Assembly (NCBI GenBank): GCA_018266435.1
Contig: JAFEAL010000021.1
Span: 22,721 to 86,720 of the forward strand
DNA length: 64,000 bases
Direction of reading: 5' to 3'
Origin: Bacteroidota bacterium
GTDB lineage: Bacteria; Bacteroidota; Bacteroidia; Cytophagales; Cyclobacteriaceae
The position numbers were made by a program, and so were the translations under genes. The notes beneath the pieces are model-generated. The model was not told the DNA's origin and made no database searches. It saw only the letters and a list, made by a program, of their open reading frames with translations. Positions 1-9,100 of the stretch are shown here, piece after piece. How positions within the stretch are numbered: position 1 is the stretch's first letter; each line of letters begins with the position of its first letter.

Positions 1-683
1 GCCAGTGCATACTCCGGGTCTGCTTTAATGGCTTTTTTCAAGTTTTCTTCTGACATCGGGATGAGCTTAGCCCGTTGGTAAATGAGGCCTATATTATACC
101 ACGGAGTTCCGTTTTTTGGATCGATTTCACCTGCCCGCTCATACGCACTGACTGCTGAGCCTCCGTTGTTTTCAAGCGCATAGTATTCGCCTAATAGCTG
201 GTGTGTGTGGGCATTATCAGCATTGATTCCCTTGGCTTTTTCCAGTAAGGTAAAGGCATCTTTGCGCATGAGTTTATCAGACAGTTCAGCTCTTGCAATG
301 GCTTGCAACACAGCTATATTTTTTTTACCCATTTTTAAGGCTTGGTCAAAATGAACTTTGGCCTCTGCATTTTTTTTGGCCAGCAAAAGGATTTGTCCTT
401 GCCCGGCAATATTTAAAGCTTCTTTGGGGTTGATGCCAAAACCTTTGTCAAATGAGGCGCTGGCAGCTTGTTGGTTTCCGGCCAATAGTTGAGCTTGTCC
501 TAAATAATAATATAGTTGCGCGGCTTCCGGGTAGGTGGCAGTGGCTTTTTGAAGCATGTCAATGCCGCTTTTTATTTTTCCATGGTCAATTAATAGCTGT
601 GCATTTTTTATTTCGGCATCCTGTGAATAGCAATGCAGGCTCATCACAACCATCCAACCCAACGAGAAGAGATACTTTTTCAT
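1..683 (-). CDS. TPR-repeat protein, secreted (partial, runs off left edge)
   Basis: The reverse strand reads open from an ATG at 683 to the window edge, giving 227 codons without a stop. The first 20 residues (MKKYLFSLGWMVVMSLHCYS, then Q) form a signal peptide, so the protein is exported. The rest is alpha-helical with repeated tetratricopeptide features: an 'LYYYLGQAQLLAGNQ' segment, an 'AHTHQLLGEYYALENN' segment and a 'TPWYNIGLIYQRA' segment, each followed by an acidic-proline turn such as 'IDPKNGTP'. TPR proteins are scaffolds for protein contacts, so no enzymatic role can be named. It lies downstream of the PstS-like gene on the same strand with a 197-base gap, and may share that gene's transcript or have its own promoter. 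The C-terminus is outside the window. Confidence 0.85.
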   Translation of the reverse strand, partial: MKKYLFSLGWMVVMSLHCYSQDAEIKNAQLLIDHGKIKSGIDMLQKATATYPEAAQLYYYLGQAQLLAGNQQAASASFDKGFGINPKEALNIAGQGQILLLAKKNAEAKVHFDQALKMGKKNIAVLQAIARAELSDKLMRKDAFTLLEKAKGINADNAHTHQLLGEYYALENNGGSAVSAYERAGEIDPKNGTPWYNIGLIYQRAKLIPMSEENLKKAIKADPEYAL

Positions 684-880
684 ACGGTTTAACTGATTAA
701 CTAAAGAATTTTTATAAAATAAAGTTTTAAAGAAAATACACGGCTGGCGATTTTCCAAAAATGGTTTTTTTTGCCGGGCGTAAAAGATACATTCAAAACC
801 TTAAAAAATTCTTAAATCTCAACTTAACTAACGCAATTATCTTGCCAGTTCCCTTACAGTTGTGAGTATGTTTTTTATGA

Positions 881-1828
881 TTACTGATTTGTTGTGATCT
901 TTTCCAGCGGCTTTCGTTGCACTTCTACCAGCCGTATGGGTGCTTTGGCAGGAACAAGCCCGGCTTTAAGAACAATGAGTTGGCCCTTGTCACTTACCGC
1001 ATAAGCAATAAACCCACTCCCCAGCCCGGAGCGAGCCTCGCGGCTAATGATGATAACCTCGCGCGAAAGGGGGTATTTTTTCATGAAAATGTAAGCCTTG
1101 TACGGTTTTAAATAGTCATCATCCGTTTTGATGCTTACCACTTTGATTGAGCTTAAAAAACTGTTTGCCTTAGGATCATCATTGTCGCTGATCCAACTCA
1201 GGCCGATCAGGCCGATGGCATTTTTGGTTTTAGAAACACGGTCAATCACCGCCTCATTGGTTGATACGGCAAAGCAATAGGGTGGAAGATTGTTAATTTT
1301 CAGAGTATCAGTCAGGTACCGGATAATGCCTGATTGCGGATGATCAAAAATAACTTGCATATCGCCCAGGGATGACGAGGGAAATAATTGATTCCATGTT
1401 TTAGCCGAACCGGTAAAAATTTCTTCAATCTGTTTCCAGGTCAAAAGGCTGTCGGGGTTTTGCTTGTTGGTGATCAGGGCAATTCCTTCTTTGGCCATGA
1501 CTATTTCGGCACCTTGAATTTTTAATGAATCCAACTTGCTACGCTCAGTAGAATAGAGTTTGCGGGTAACGATGGCCAACCGTACACTATCTTTTAGCAA
1601 GTCGCTGATAGCTTGCTGTTCAGATGTGTAATTGGGTTGGAAGTGAGCCAGTGGATAAATGCCCTCAAAGCCCTCTACTTCGGCCTGGATTAACGGTTTG
1701 AGCGATTCATCTACTGCTATTTTTATCGTACCTGAGGTAGGGGTGTCTAGCGGTAATCCTTTTTTGTCTTTTTCAGTACAAGAAAATAGACCGGCACACA
1801 AGGCGAGGGTAAATAGTATTCTTTTCAT
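881..1828 (-). CDS. PstS-like phosphate-binding lipoprotein
   Basis: A 315-residue substrate-binding protein of the PstS / PBP-like family. The chosen ATG at 1828 gives MKRILFTLALCAGLFSC, a lipoprotein signal with lipobox LFSC and lipidated Cys17; a longer in-frame start at 1876 would bury this signal and overlap the upstream gene. The body has the two-lobed binding-protein layout, including 'GTIKIAVDESLKP', 'WKQIEEIFTG' and the late 'GSGFIAYAVSDKGQ' segment typical of PstS-like proteins. No PstCAB permease genes are nearby, so it may serve sensing or envelope binding rather than classical import. Only one base separates it from the preceding small gene (TGA-G-ATG), so the two are probably translated together. 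It follows a TonB cluster, an arrangement I recall from other Cytophagales. Confidence 0.8.
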   Translation of the reverse strand: MKRILFTLALCAGLFSCTEKDKKGLPLDTPTSGTIKIAVDESLKPLIQAEVEGFEGIYPLAHFQPNYTSEQQAISDLLKDSVRLAIVTRKLYSTERSKLDSLKIQGAEIVMAKEGIALITNKQNPDSLLTWKQIEEIFTGSAKTWNQLFPSSSLGDMQVIFDHPQSGIIRYLTDTLKINNLPPYCFAVSTNEAVIDRVSKTKNAIGLIGLSWISDNDDPKANSFLSSIKVVSIKTDDDYLKPYKAYIFMKKYPLSREVIIISREARSGLGSGFIAYAVSDKGQLIVLKAGLVPAKAPIRLVEVQRKPLEKITTNQ

Positions 1829-1829
1829 C

Positions 1830-2015
1830 TCAGCTAAAATATTTTTGATAAATGCGGTACGATCTGAAGAGGCCATAGATGATCAGTGTTAGCCCGATGG
1901 GAAGCGAATACGTAGATGAAATGGATAACTTTTCTTTGCCCCATACCAACATTGCTCCGATAAGAATGTAGAGGAGGCTCATCAGCACGGCAAAGTATTT
2001 GATAGATGAATTCAT
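1830..2015 (-). CDS. small two-helix membrane protein, unknown function
   Basis: A 61-residue protein with two hydrophobic helices, roughly residues 6-25 and 38-52, separated by a short polar segment ('GKEKLSISSTYS') and ending in a basic, aromatic tail (RSYRIYQKYFS). No family assignment is possible from sequence alone. Its stop codon is one base before the ATG of the PstS-like lipoprotein gene, which argues that it is a real, translationally coupled gene. It begins just downstream of the tonB terminator, so the small protein and the PstS-like gene may be transcribed separately from tonB or by read-through. Confidence 0.6.
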   Translation of the reverse strand: MNSSIKYFAVLMSLLYILIGAMLVWGKEKLSISSTYSLPIGLTLIIYGLFRSYRIYQKYFS

Positions 2016-2020
2016 GGTAA

Positions 2021-2048
2021 TTAAAAAAGCCCCTCGTAAGGGGCTTTT
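2021..2048 (-). terminator. rho-independent terminator after tonB
   Basis: On the minus strand a perfect 10-base-pair stem (AAAAGCCCCT / AGGGGCTTTT, loop TACG) is followed by more T residues. It lies four bases beyond the tonB stop codon and just before the small membrane protein gene, so it marks the end of the exbB-exbD-exbD-tonB operon. Confidence 0.85.
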
Positions 2049-2051
2049 GAT

Positions 2052-2852
2052 TTATTGGTCTGCAATTTTATAAATGATCGGTAAGTTGTAGGCCTGCCTT
2101 ACGGCCCGCCCGCTTTGCTTACCGGGTTTCCACTTGGGCGCCATGGAAAGCACCCGCACGGCCTCACGGTCACACTCTGCGTTGAAGCCCCTTATTACTT
2201 CAACATTAGAAATGACACCGTTAGGTTCGATAATAAATTTCAAGAAAACTTTTCCTTCTAAGCCCATGCGTCTGGCAGAGGCCGGGTACCGCAAATTTTT
2301 ACCTACCCAGGCATAAAATGCGGCCATGCCGCCAATGGGTTCGGCTGATTGCTCTACGGCTAAGAAAACTTTGTTAGCATCATCGTCATTTTTAACGACT
2401 TCCTGAACAGGCTCTTCGAATTTTACTTCGGCATCGCCCACTACGTTTTCAGATCCCGTTTCATTTTTTTTGATCTCTTCAATGGTCGGCATCTTTTCTT
2501 CTTCCACCACTTCTTTGTCGGTTACTTTGGGTGGTAAAAACTTGATGATTGTTTTTACCGGTGGAGGAGGAACGCTGGGTGGCGGTGGCTGATCGGGGTT
2601 GATAGGCGGTGGCTGTTCAAGCGAAACCACTTTGCTCAACTTGGGTTTTTTTACCACCTCTTCTTCGCTTTTAAAGAACTCGGCAATTTTTGGGTAGGCC
2701 AAAGCCAGGCTAATGGTGATAAAAGCAAGCGCACAAGCAATCAATACATTTTTAGAATACACCTTACGGATAAAATAAGCACCGTATGACTTATTCCTGT
2801 TTTCAAAGATAATGTCATCCCAACTGATGGGGCTTTCACTTTGCGTACTCAT
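2052..2852 (-). CDS. tonB: TonB energy transducer
   Basis: A 266-residue TonB. After a cytoplasmic N-terminus with the Bacteroidota-type 'ENRNKSYGAYFIRK' segment comes one membrane helix (about residues 33-54), a proline-rich periplasmic spacer (about 80-105, with PPP and PPPP runs), an acidic linker, and a C-terminal TonB domain (about 175-263) containing 'YPASARRMGLEGKVFLKF' and 'WKPGKQSGR'. The protein carries energy from the ExbB/ExbD motor to outer-membrane TonB-dependent transporters such as the SusC encoded at 6.2 kb. Its start overlaps the upstream exbD stop by four bases (ATGA), and a strong terminator follows it. Confidence 0.93.
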   Translation of the reverse strand: MSTQSESPISWDDIIFENRNKSYGAYFIRKVYSKNVLIACALAFITISLALAYPKIAEFFKSEEEVVKKPKLSKVVSLEQPPPINPDQPPPPSVPPPPVKTIIKFLPPKVTDKEVVEEEKMPTIEEIKKNETGSENVVGDAEVKFEEPVQEVVKNDDDANKVFLAVEQSAEPIGGMAAFYAWVGKNLRYPASARRMGLEGKVFLKFIIEPNGVISNVEVIRGFNAECDREAVRVLSMAPKWKPGKQSGRAVRQAYNLPIIYKIADQ

Positions 2853-3364
2853 AGTTTTGCTTGTTTTACAATTTCTTTGTCGGCCGGAGTGATGTCAACA
2901 ATGGCGTATCGCTGAATGTTGCAGATAGACATTTCATCAAGAATCTCTACAAAGTTCTTGTATTTTGAGTTGTCCATGGCTTTGATGAGTACAATCATAT
3001 CTCTGATTTCGCCTTTTTTTTCTAACAACACTTTGCGTATTCCATTTTTAGAAAAATCCTCCCGTTTTGCTTCCGGTTCGGTAATACCAACATACCAGTA
3101 CACTTTATCATTAGAGCCGAGTACCAGAGTTAATACTTTCTTCTCGTTTACCTCCGGTTGTTTGTCGCCTTCTTTAGGTTTTTCGGGCAAGGTAATTTCC
3201 ATCGTCTTAGGCTTTGATAGGGTGGATGTAAGCACGAAGAATGTGAGCAACAAGAAGGCCAAATCCACCATCGGGGTCATGTCGATCCGTGTGGAGGTTT
3301 TTTTACTTCTTACTTTGCCACCTTTCTTGCCGCCTTCGCCACCACCGCCTTGTACTTCTGCCAT
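2849..3364 (-). CDS. exbD: ExbD-family biopolymer transporter subunit
   Basis: A 171-residue ExbD/TolR protein. A Gly/Lys-rich N-terminal stretch precedes the family hallmark 'RIDMTPMVDLAFLLLTFFVLTS', whose membrane helix carries the proton-conducting aspartate (the D of MVDLAF). A periplasmic domain follows and ends in 'YAIVDITPADKEIVKQ'. It forms the proton-driven stator with ExbB and is expected in the inner membrane. It is the second of two exbD copies in the operon; paired exbD genes are common in Bacteroidota. The stop codon overlaps tonB. Confidence 0.9.
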   Translation of the reverse strand: MAEVQGGGGEGGKKGGKVRSKKTSTRIDMTPMVDLAFLLLTFFVLTSTLSKPKTMEITLPEKPKEGDKQPEVNEKKVLTLVLGSNDKVYWYVGITEPEAKREDFSKNGIRKVLLEKKGEIRDMIVLIKAMDNSKYKNFVEILDEMSICNIQRYAIVDITPADKEIVKQAKL

Positions 3365-3388
3365 AGGGTTTTATTTACAGGTTAAACA

Positions 3389-4027
3389 TTAAGATGGTTT
3401 CTTTGCAGGGGTATGGGCTGCTTTCATTTCGGCTGGCATTTCTTCAGTGCCGGTGATCAGGTTGAACCGGTTTACTTTACGGTCAACCAATGTATTGATC
3501 ACTTTTTTCAGCACCGGATAGCCGGCATCGCCATCGCCTTTGATGGCAATGCGTACGCGCGGGTTGGCCAGGCGTGTTTGAAGTACCCAATCTTTTAATT
3601 GATTGTTCAGCGAATCCACCGGAATGCCGGGTTGTTTCACTTCCTTGCGTTCTTCGCGGCTCAATTCAAGAAACTGCGGCAACGTTTGTATAGGCAAGCC
3701 AAAGGTTGTCAAAACTTTAAACACATCGGTTTGTTCCTGAGTGAACGATATATTGTAAAGTTTGCCCATTTCGGCCAATAGTCTTTCTCGCGTAGGCTGA
3801 CCATCCACATTAAAAAAGACAGTATTGTCTTTCGAAATAGTAATGGTGATCACATCTCTTTCGGGAATGGGCATTTCTGATACGGAGGTGGGAGTTGAAA
3901 CCTCCACCGGCTCATCAGGCCGTGCCGTTGCCGTAAGCATAAAAAAGGTAACGAGCAAGAACGCCAAGTCAACCATCGGTGTCATGTCGATGGAGGGGGA
4001 TGCCCGGTGCATTTTTACTTTTGACAT
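3389..4027 (-). CDS. exbD: ExbD-family biopolymer transporter subunit (first copy)
   Basis: A 212-residue ExbD with the N-terminal 'SIDMTPMVDLAFLLVTFFMLTATARP' helix, including the conserved membrane aspartate. It is about 40 residues longer than its neighbour, with an inserted periplasmic segment around residues 90-150 ('LTTFGLPIQTLPQFLELSRE'), and ends in a Lys/Ala/Pro tail. It likely pairs with the other ExbD in the stator. The gene lies 35 bases after exbB and 24 bases before the second exbD, on the same strand. Confidence 0.9.
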   Translation of the reverse strand: MSKVKMHRASPSIDMTPMVDLAFLLVTFFMLTATARPDEPVEVSTPTSVSEMPIPERDVITITISKDNTVFFNVDGQPTRERLLAEMGKLYNISFTQEQTDVFKVLTTFGLPIQTLPQFLELSREERKEVKQPGIPVDSLNNQLKDWVLQTRLANPRVRIAIKGDGDAGYPVLKKVINTLVDRKVNRFNLITGTEEMPAEMKAAHTPAKKPS

Positions 4028-4062
4028 AGTTAATAGTCAGATTTAATACTACTATTTATTCA

Positions 4063-4890
4063 TTAAACCTTTGCCTGGGCGGTAAAATTCTGAACAATGC
4101 TGAAGCCGGCTTCATCAATGCCATAGGTGAGTGCATCAATTTTGCTGGTGAAAGTATTGTAAAGAATAATAGCCAATGCAGAAGTTCCGATACCTAACGC
4201 TGTATTGATCAATGCCTCAGAGATACCGTTGGCCAACGCCACAGAGTCAGGCGCACCGGCAGTAGCCAAGGCCGCAAATGATTTGATCATACCTAATACC
4301 GTTCCGAGTAGACCCATCAGTGTGGCAATGGAAGCAATGGTAGCGATAATTACCAGGTTCTTTTGCAACATGGGCATTTCTAATTGAGTAGTTTCTTCTA
4401 TATCCTTTTGGATTAATTGGATTCTCTTATCCACTTCAATAGAAGTGTTTTTGGATAGTTCATTGTATTTATGAAGGCCGGCCTTCACTACGTTGGCTAC
4501 CGATCCTTTTTGCTTGTCGCATTCGCTCAATGCTTGCTCTACGTTATTGGTCTCAACAAGGCCTTTGATTTTGTGTACGAAATTTTGAGTGCTTCCTTTG
4601 CCGGAGGCCATGCTGATGGTGATGAAACGCTCAATACCAAAAGTAATGACCATCATCAAAAGTGCAATCAAAACGGGCACTAACACACCCCCCTTATATA
4701 TAATACCCAGGTAATCCCCAGGCACCGGGTGATTGTGGTTGTCACCGCCTTGGAAATGTGACCCATCCCCAAGGACAAGATAATAGATTGCAAAAGCAAG
4801 TGCGATTTCAATCACAATTGCCGCGATGGTAAATGTGGATTTCAAACTTCCACTTAACGATGACGAAGATGACTTGGACTGAGTTTTCAT
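4063..4890 (-). CDS. exbB: ExbB / TolQ / MotA-type proton channel
   Basis: A 275-residue member of the MotA/TolQ/ExbB family. Hydrophobic segments fall near residues 20-40, 65-88, 177-205 and 225-250. The core 'GLLGTVLGMIKSFAAL' and 'GISEALINTALGIGTSALAIILYN' are diagnostic of the proton-channel family. A Ser/Lys-rich N-terminus and a His-rich loop after the first helix are lineage-specific. It is the first gene of the exbB-exbD-exbD-tonB operon; transcription should start in the 219-base gap at 4891-5109, although I could not place a convincing promoter there. Confidence 0.93.
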   Translation of the reverse strand: MKTQSKSSSSSLSGSLKSTFTIAAIVIEIALAFAIYYLVLGDGSHFQGGDNHNHPVPGDYLGIIYKGGVLVPVLIALLMMVITFGIERFITISMASGKGSTQNFVHKIKGLVETNNVEQALSECDKQKGSVANVVKAGLHKYNELSKNTSIEVDKRIQLIQKDIEETTQLEMPMLQKNLVIIATIASIATLMGLLGTVLGMIKSFAALATAGAPDSVALANGISEALINTALGIGTSALAIILYNTFTSKIDALTYGIDEAGFSIVQNFTAQAKV

Positions 4891-5064
4891 AAATTTTAAG
4901 TAAAGGTTAAGGGTTTAAATTTAATGATTCTTAATTATTTCAGAATTTAAAAAGTTTAAATATGCAAGCCAGAACTGAAATCCACAACAGCAAGCAATTA
5001 AAATTCTTAAAATAGTTTTACGAATGGCTGTATGCCTTGACCCAAATTACCTTGTACTTGCTCC

Positions 5065-5084
5065 CTTAAGTCGGGCAACTTAAG
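5065..5084. repeat. short perfect inverted repeat
   Basis: CTTAAGT and ACTTAAG, seven bases each, flank a six-base loop in the gap between exbB and the DedA gene. There is no T-run on either strand, so it is a poor terminator; it could be an operator or mRNA hairpin. Confidence 0.35.
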
Positions 5085-5109
5085 AAAGTCACACCTTTTT
5101 GATATTTTT

Positions 5110-5724
5110 TTAACCTTTACGTTGTGCAATGCGCTTGCTGATAACCGAGAGGATTACGGGTGTGGTAGAAACCAGAATCATTACAATTATGATTAGCCCC
5201 AAGTGGTCAGTAAGGTTAGGAAACAGGTAGCTGAGCCAATAGCCCGCCATTACTACAGAAAAAACCCAGAATGTGGCTCCCAATGTATTATAGAGCCAAA
5301 ATTTTTTGATATCTATTTGGGCTATTCCGGCCAGAATCGGTAAAAAGGTGCGAACGATGGGAATGAACCGGCCAAAAACAAAGGCCATCATTCCATACTT
5401 CTGAAAGTATTCCTGGGTGAGGTCAACGTATTTTTTCCGGTAAAAAAAGTTCTCCTTGCGGTGGCTGAAATAATTTCCGAACCATTTTCCGAAAAGATAG
5501 CCAGTGGCAGTACCCAGGGTAGCGGCAATAATCAACAATACAATCAGGGTGGCTATGGGCAGTTTAATGAAATTCGTATGGCAAAACAGCCCGGCAGTAA
5601 AAAGAAGAGAATCCCCGGGTAAAAAAAAACCAAAGAAAAGCCCGGTCTCAGCAAAGACAACGATGAGGAGCAGGGTTACCCCGCCAAGGTGAATGATGGT
5701 TTCGGGGCTTAGCGACTCAGGCAT
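5110..5724 (-). CDS. DedA-family membrane protein
   Basis: A 204-residue DedA (SNARE-associated/VTT) protein when started at the ATG at 5724; an upstream in-frame ATG at 5784 adds a polar, cysteine-containing stretch that looks untranslated. Family motifs are clear: 'ETGLFFGFFLPGDSLLFTAG', the 'GKWFGNYFSHR' segment, and 'FGRFIPIVRTFLPILAGIAQI' with the conserved arginines. There are four to five membrane helices. DedA proteins are inner-membrane proteins linked to lipid carrier recycling and membrane homeostasis. The gene stands alone, transcribed away from the susC promoter region. Confidence 0.88.
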   Translation of the reverse strand: MPESLSPETIIHLGGVTLLLIVVFAETGLFFGFFLPGDSLLFTAGLFCHTNFIKLPIATLIVLLIIAATLGTATGYLFGKWFGNYFSHRKENFFYRKKYVDLTQEYFQKYGMMAFVFGRFIPIVRTFLPILAGIAQIDIKKFWLYNTLGATFWVFSVVMAGYWLSYLFPNLTDHLGLIIIVMILVSTTPVILSVISKRIAQRKG

Positions 5725-5977
5725 AGTAGGGGATGTATAGAGATTAACTTTTTTGCAAAGTACAAACTGATGTGCGCAAAACAATAAACTGTAAAAAGTG
5801 ATTTAGGAGATTGAACATGAAACAGATTATAGAAAATTTTAGAACAAAAGGATTCATACACACAAAGAGCAACTGTCATTTTTGCAATAGAAGATACAGG
5901 GTTTGGCTCTTTGGGTTGAGTAATAATTTATTTTATGATATTTAAAATAGCCCGCTATAAGTGTTAAAGAAGATACC

Positions 5978-6011
5978 GCAATCGTTTACGAAAATTAACG
6001 AAATCGATTGC
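5978..6011 (+). promoter_or_regulatory. candidate LacI-family operator upstream of susC
   Basis: Perfect 7-base inverted arms GCAATCG (5978-5984) and CGATTGC (6005-6011) frame the site, and the right half contains the palindrome AATCGATT with a central CG, the usual form of LacI-family operators. A possible -7 element, AATGTTTG (one mismatch to the Bacteroidota TAnnTTTG), lies just downstream at about 6032-6039, so a protein bound here could block transcription of the sugar locus. No LacI-family gene is in the window. Confidence 0.4.
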
Positions 6012-6123
6012 ACAAAAAAGAATAGGATTAAAATGTTTGTATCCTTGTTTAATTCTGAGAGAATCATCAATTTTAGAACGATGTTCTGTTACCATAGACT
6101 AAACAATTTGGTTTCAGTCATTA

Positions 6124-6166
6124 TTAACCCTAAGTCGTTCTTTTGTTAACCCTAATTTTAAACCCT
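6124..6166 (+). repeat. triplicated leader motif before susC
   Basis: TTAACCCTAA occurs at 6124-6133 and 6146-6155, and TTAAACCCT at 6158-6166 abuts the susC ATG. The copies are close to the start codon and could affect translation or bind a regulator; they may also be chance in AT-rich DNA. Confidence 0.4.
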
Positions 6167-9100
6167 ATGAACAGATTGTATCTGAATGTGCGCAGGTATC
6201 TGTCAGTGCTGATGGTGCTTTTGGCGTTTAGCGCCTTTGCCCAAAAGACAGTAACAGGTAAAGTGACTTCGGCCGAGGATGGATCACCCGTTCCCGGAGC
6301 GAATGTGTTAGAGAAAGGCACTGGAAATGGTTCCGTTACCGATGCCGATGGAAAATTCTCCATTTCGGTGGGCAATAACGCTACCCTTGTTGTTTCTTTT
6401 CTGGGATATGCCACTCAGGAAATAGTTGTTGGTAACCAGACTTCAGTTAATGTAGATCTGCAAGCTGACACCAAGTCATTGTCTGAAGTAGTTGTGGTAG
6501 GATACGGTACTGTGAAAGCAAAAGATCTTACCGGATCAGTAGCAACAGTAACAACTGAAAATTTTACCAAAGGGGTAATCTCTTCACCTGACCAATTGCT
6601 ACAAGGCAGAACCCCTGGTCTTGTAATAACACCCTCAAGTGGTGAGCCTGGCGCGGCAAGCACCGTAAACATACGGGGTACCTCCTCAATTACAGGTAAC
6701 AACACACCCCTTTATGTAGTGGATGGTGTTCCATTAGATAATAGTACGGGTACTTCGAGCACTACGAGTGGTATAGAAGGTACATCCACTCCAAAGAACC
6801 CCCTGATTTTCCTTAATCCGGCAGATATTGAATCAATGACTGTTTTAAAAGACGCATCGGCAGCTGCAATATATGGTTCTCGCGGGGCCAACGGTGTAAT
6901 CATTGTTACTACAAAGAGTGGAAAAGGAATAGGCAAAAAAGGTCAGTTTTCGTTCAGTACATATCAAGCGGTGGCTACACCTCGTAGCCGCTATAACTTA
7001 TTAAATGCTTCAGACTTTCTGAAGGGAGTAGAAGCGGCTAATATATCGGCAGGCGTTAGCCCAGCCGCTGCCGCTGCCGCTATAGCAGGGCCTCCTGTAA
7101 ATAATGGCGCTAATACCAACTGGCAAGACCAGATTTACCGCACGGCCATTTCGAGTGGATATAACTTAGGGTGGGGCATGTCTACCGGTAAATCATCACT
7201 ACGGTTAAGTGGCAACATTGAAAACCAACAGGGTATATTAAAACATAGCGATTTGCAACGCATGACGGGAAGAGTTAACTACACTACCAAATTATTAAAT
7301 GACAAATTGGTAATAAATGTATCTTCCACTTTTTCAAACGTCAAGGACTCGTATGCTCCAAATACAAATAATGCAGGCTACCAAGGCAGTTTAGTGGGTT
7401 CGATGATCTCGTATAATCCAACGAATCCTATTTATAGTTCAACCGGCCCCAATGGATATTTTGATCTTCTCGATGGAAACCGCAATCCTGTGGCTATGTT
7501 AAATGAATTCACAGATAACGACAACATTAACAGGACTCTTTCAAACCTCAACGCAAGCTATGAGATTGTAAAAGGCTTGGTATTCAAATCTACATTTGGA
7601 CTTAATACTTCTCAAAGCGTGCGCAAAGCATTTGCTGATCCCCGTATCCCCACCGCGTGGGGCTTGGGTAATACACAACCAGCCACCAGTTCTGGGCAAT
7701 CCTTTGGGATTAATTATCAAAACCCAATTACTGGAAATGGCCGGGGCACCTATCAATATTTAAACACCGTATCATATTTGGCTGAGGAAACTCTAACGTA
7801 TGATAAGACCATAGGAAATAGCACCATCAATGCATTAGGCGGTTATTCGTATCAAACGTACCAAACTAATAGCTATGGCAATGTCTATTGGGGATTGTAC
7901 ACGCCAGTGGTTAATGCAAGCGATAACTTCATTAAGGATAAGAGTGGGTTTAAAAATGTTGCTCAAGCGTATATTCCTCAAAACACACAGTATTCAATTC
8001 AGTCTTATTTTGCCCGTGTCAATTATGGGTTTATGGATAAGTATCTTATTACGGGAACTGTCCGTGTTGACGGTTCTTCTAAGTTTGGCGCGGCCAATAG
8101 ATATGGGGTATTCCCGGCAGGTGCCATTAAATGGAAAATGTTAAAAGAATCTTTTGCTGAAAATAGCTTGGGGAGACTATTCTCCGATTTAAGTTTCCGG
8201 ACAAATTACGGTCAGATTGGTAACCAAGACCCGTTGACTCCTTATAGTGCTGTGAACTTAAATCAAACCATGGTTGATCCATCTACCGGAAATCCTAGAA
8301 CAGCACTTGATCACCAAGGGAACCCCAATTTAAAATGGGAGGTTGCCACTACAACCGGTGTAGGGTTAGATTGGGCAATCAAGAGCAGCCGGTTATCGGG
8401 TACGATTGATTACTTTAATACCCAGCGTAAGAATATGATCTTCTTTGGCCCAACCCCGGGAGGGTTTAGCGCTACCAGTAACTACTATTCTAATTTGAAA
8501 GGTATTGTGGTGAACTCTGGCGTTGAGTTTAACTTCCACTACGAGGCAATTATCAAAGGGAAGTTTAATTGGAATATTGATTATAACCAGACATTCTATC
8601 ACAATACAACAAAGGACTTTCCTTACACCATCAATACTGGACAGGTTAATGGACAGGGCCTGTCTGGGGCGTATGCTCAAACCATTACCAATGGATATTC
8701 TCTTTATACGTTTAATATGCCTGTATTCCAGGGATTTGATACCAATGGATACGCGAAATATGCAGACGGAGGTGCCAATCAACTGGTGGGCAGTGCACTT
8801 CCTAAATTTGCAGCAGGTTTAACCAATAACTTCACTTATGGAAATTGGAGCCTACAAATATTTCTTCAGGCACAGACCGGATTTTACGTGTATAACAACA
8901 CGGCCAATGCCCTTTTTCTTAAAGGTAGCTTAAAGACTGCACATAACGTTAGCTATGCCACCTACAATAGCCCCGAAAGCGGCATCAACCCAGGAAGTGT
9001 TTCTACACGCTTTTTGGAGAAGGGTGATTTCCTTCGTCTTCAAAATGTACAACTTAATTATAGGTTTGACTTGAACTCAAAAGTAATCCACTCATTAGCC

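Larger units (their letters stand above)
5725..6166. other. intergenic regulatory region between DedA and susC
   Basis: This 442-base AT-rich gap separates the divergent DedA and susC genes and has no convincing coding content. It must hold the susC promoter. Visible elements are an inverted repeat at 5978-6011 that looks like a LacI-type operator and three near-identical TTAACCCTAA-like units in the leader just before the susC start. Confidence 0.6.

Noticed and set aside
1828..1876. Longer start for the PstS-like protein at 1876
   Set aside because: It would overlap the small membrane protein gene and place 16 polar residues before a perfect lipoprotein signal.
5065..5084. Inverted repeat below DedA as a terminator
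   Set aside because: No T-run follows on the minus strand; kept only as an inverted repeat.
8393..8782. 129-codon minus-strand frame within susC
   Set aside because: Lies wholly inside the clearly coding SusC barrel and shows no family features.
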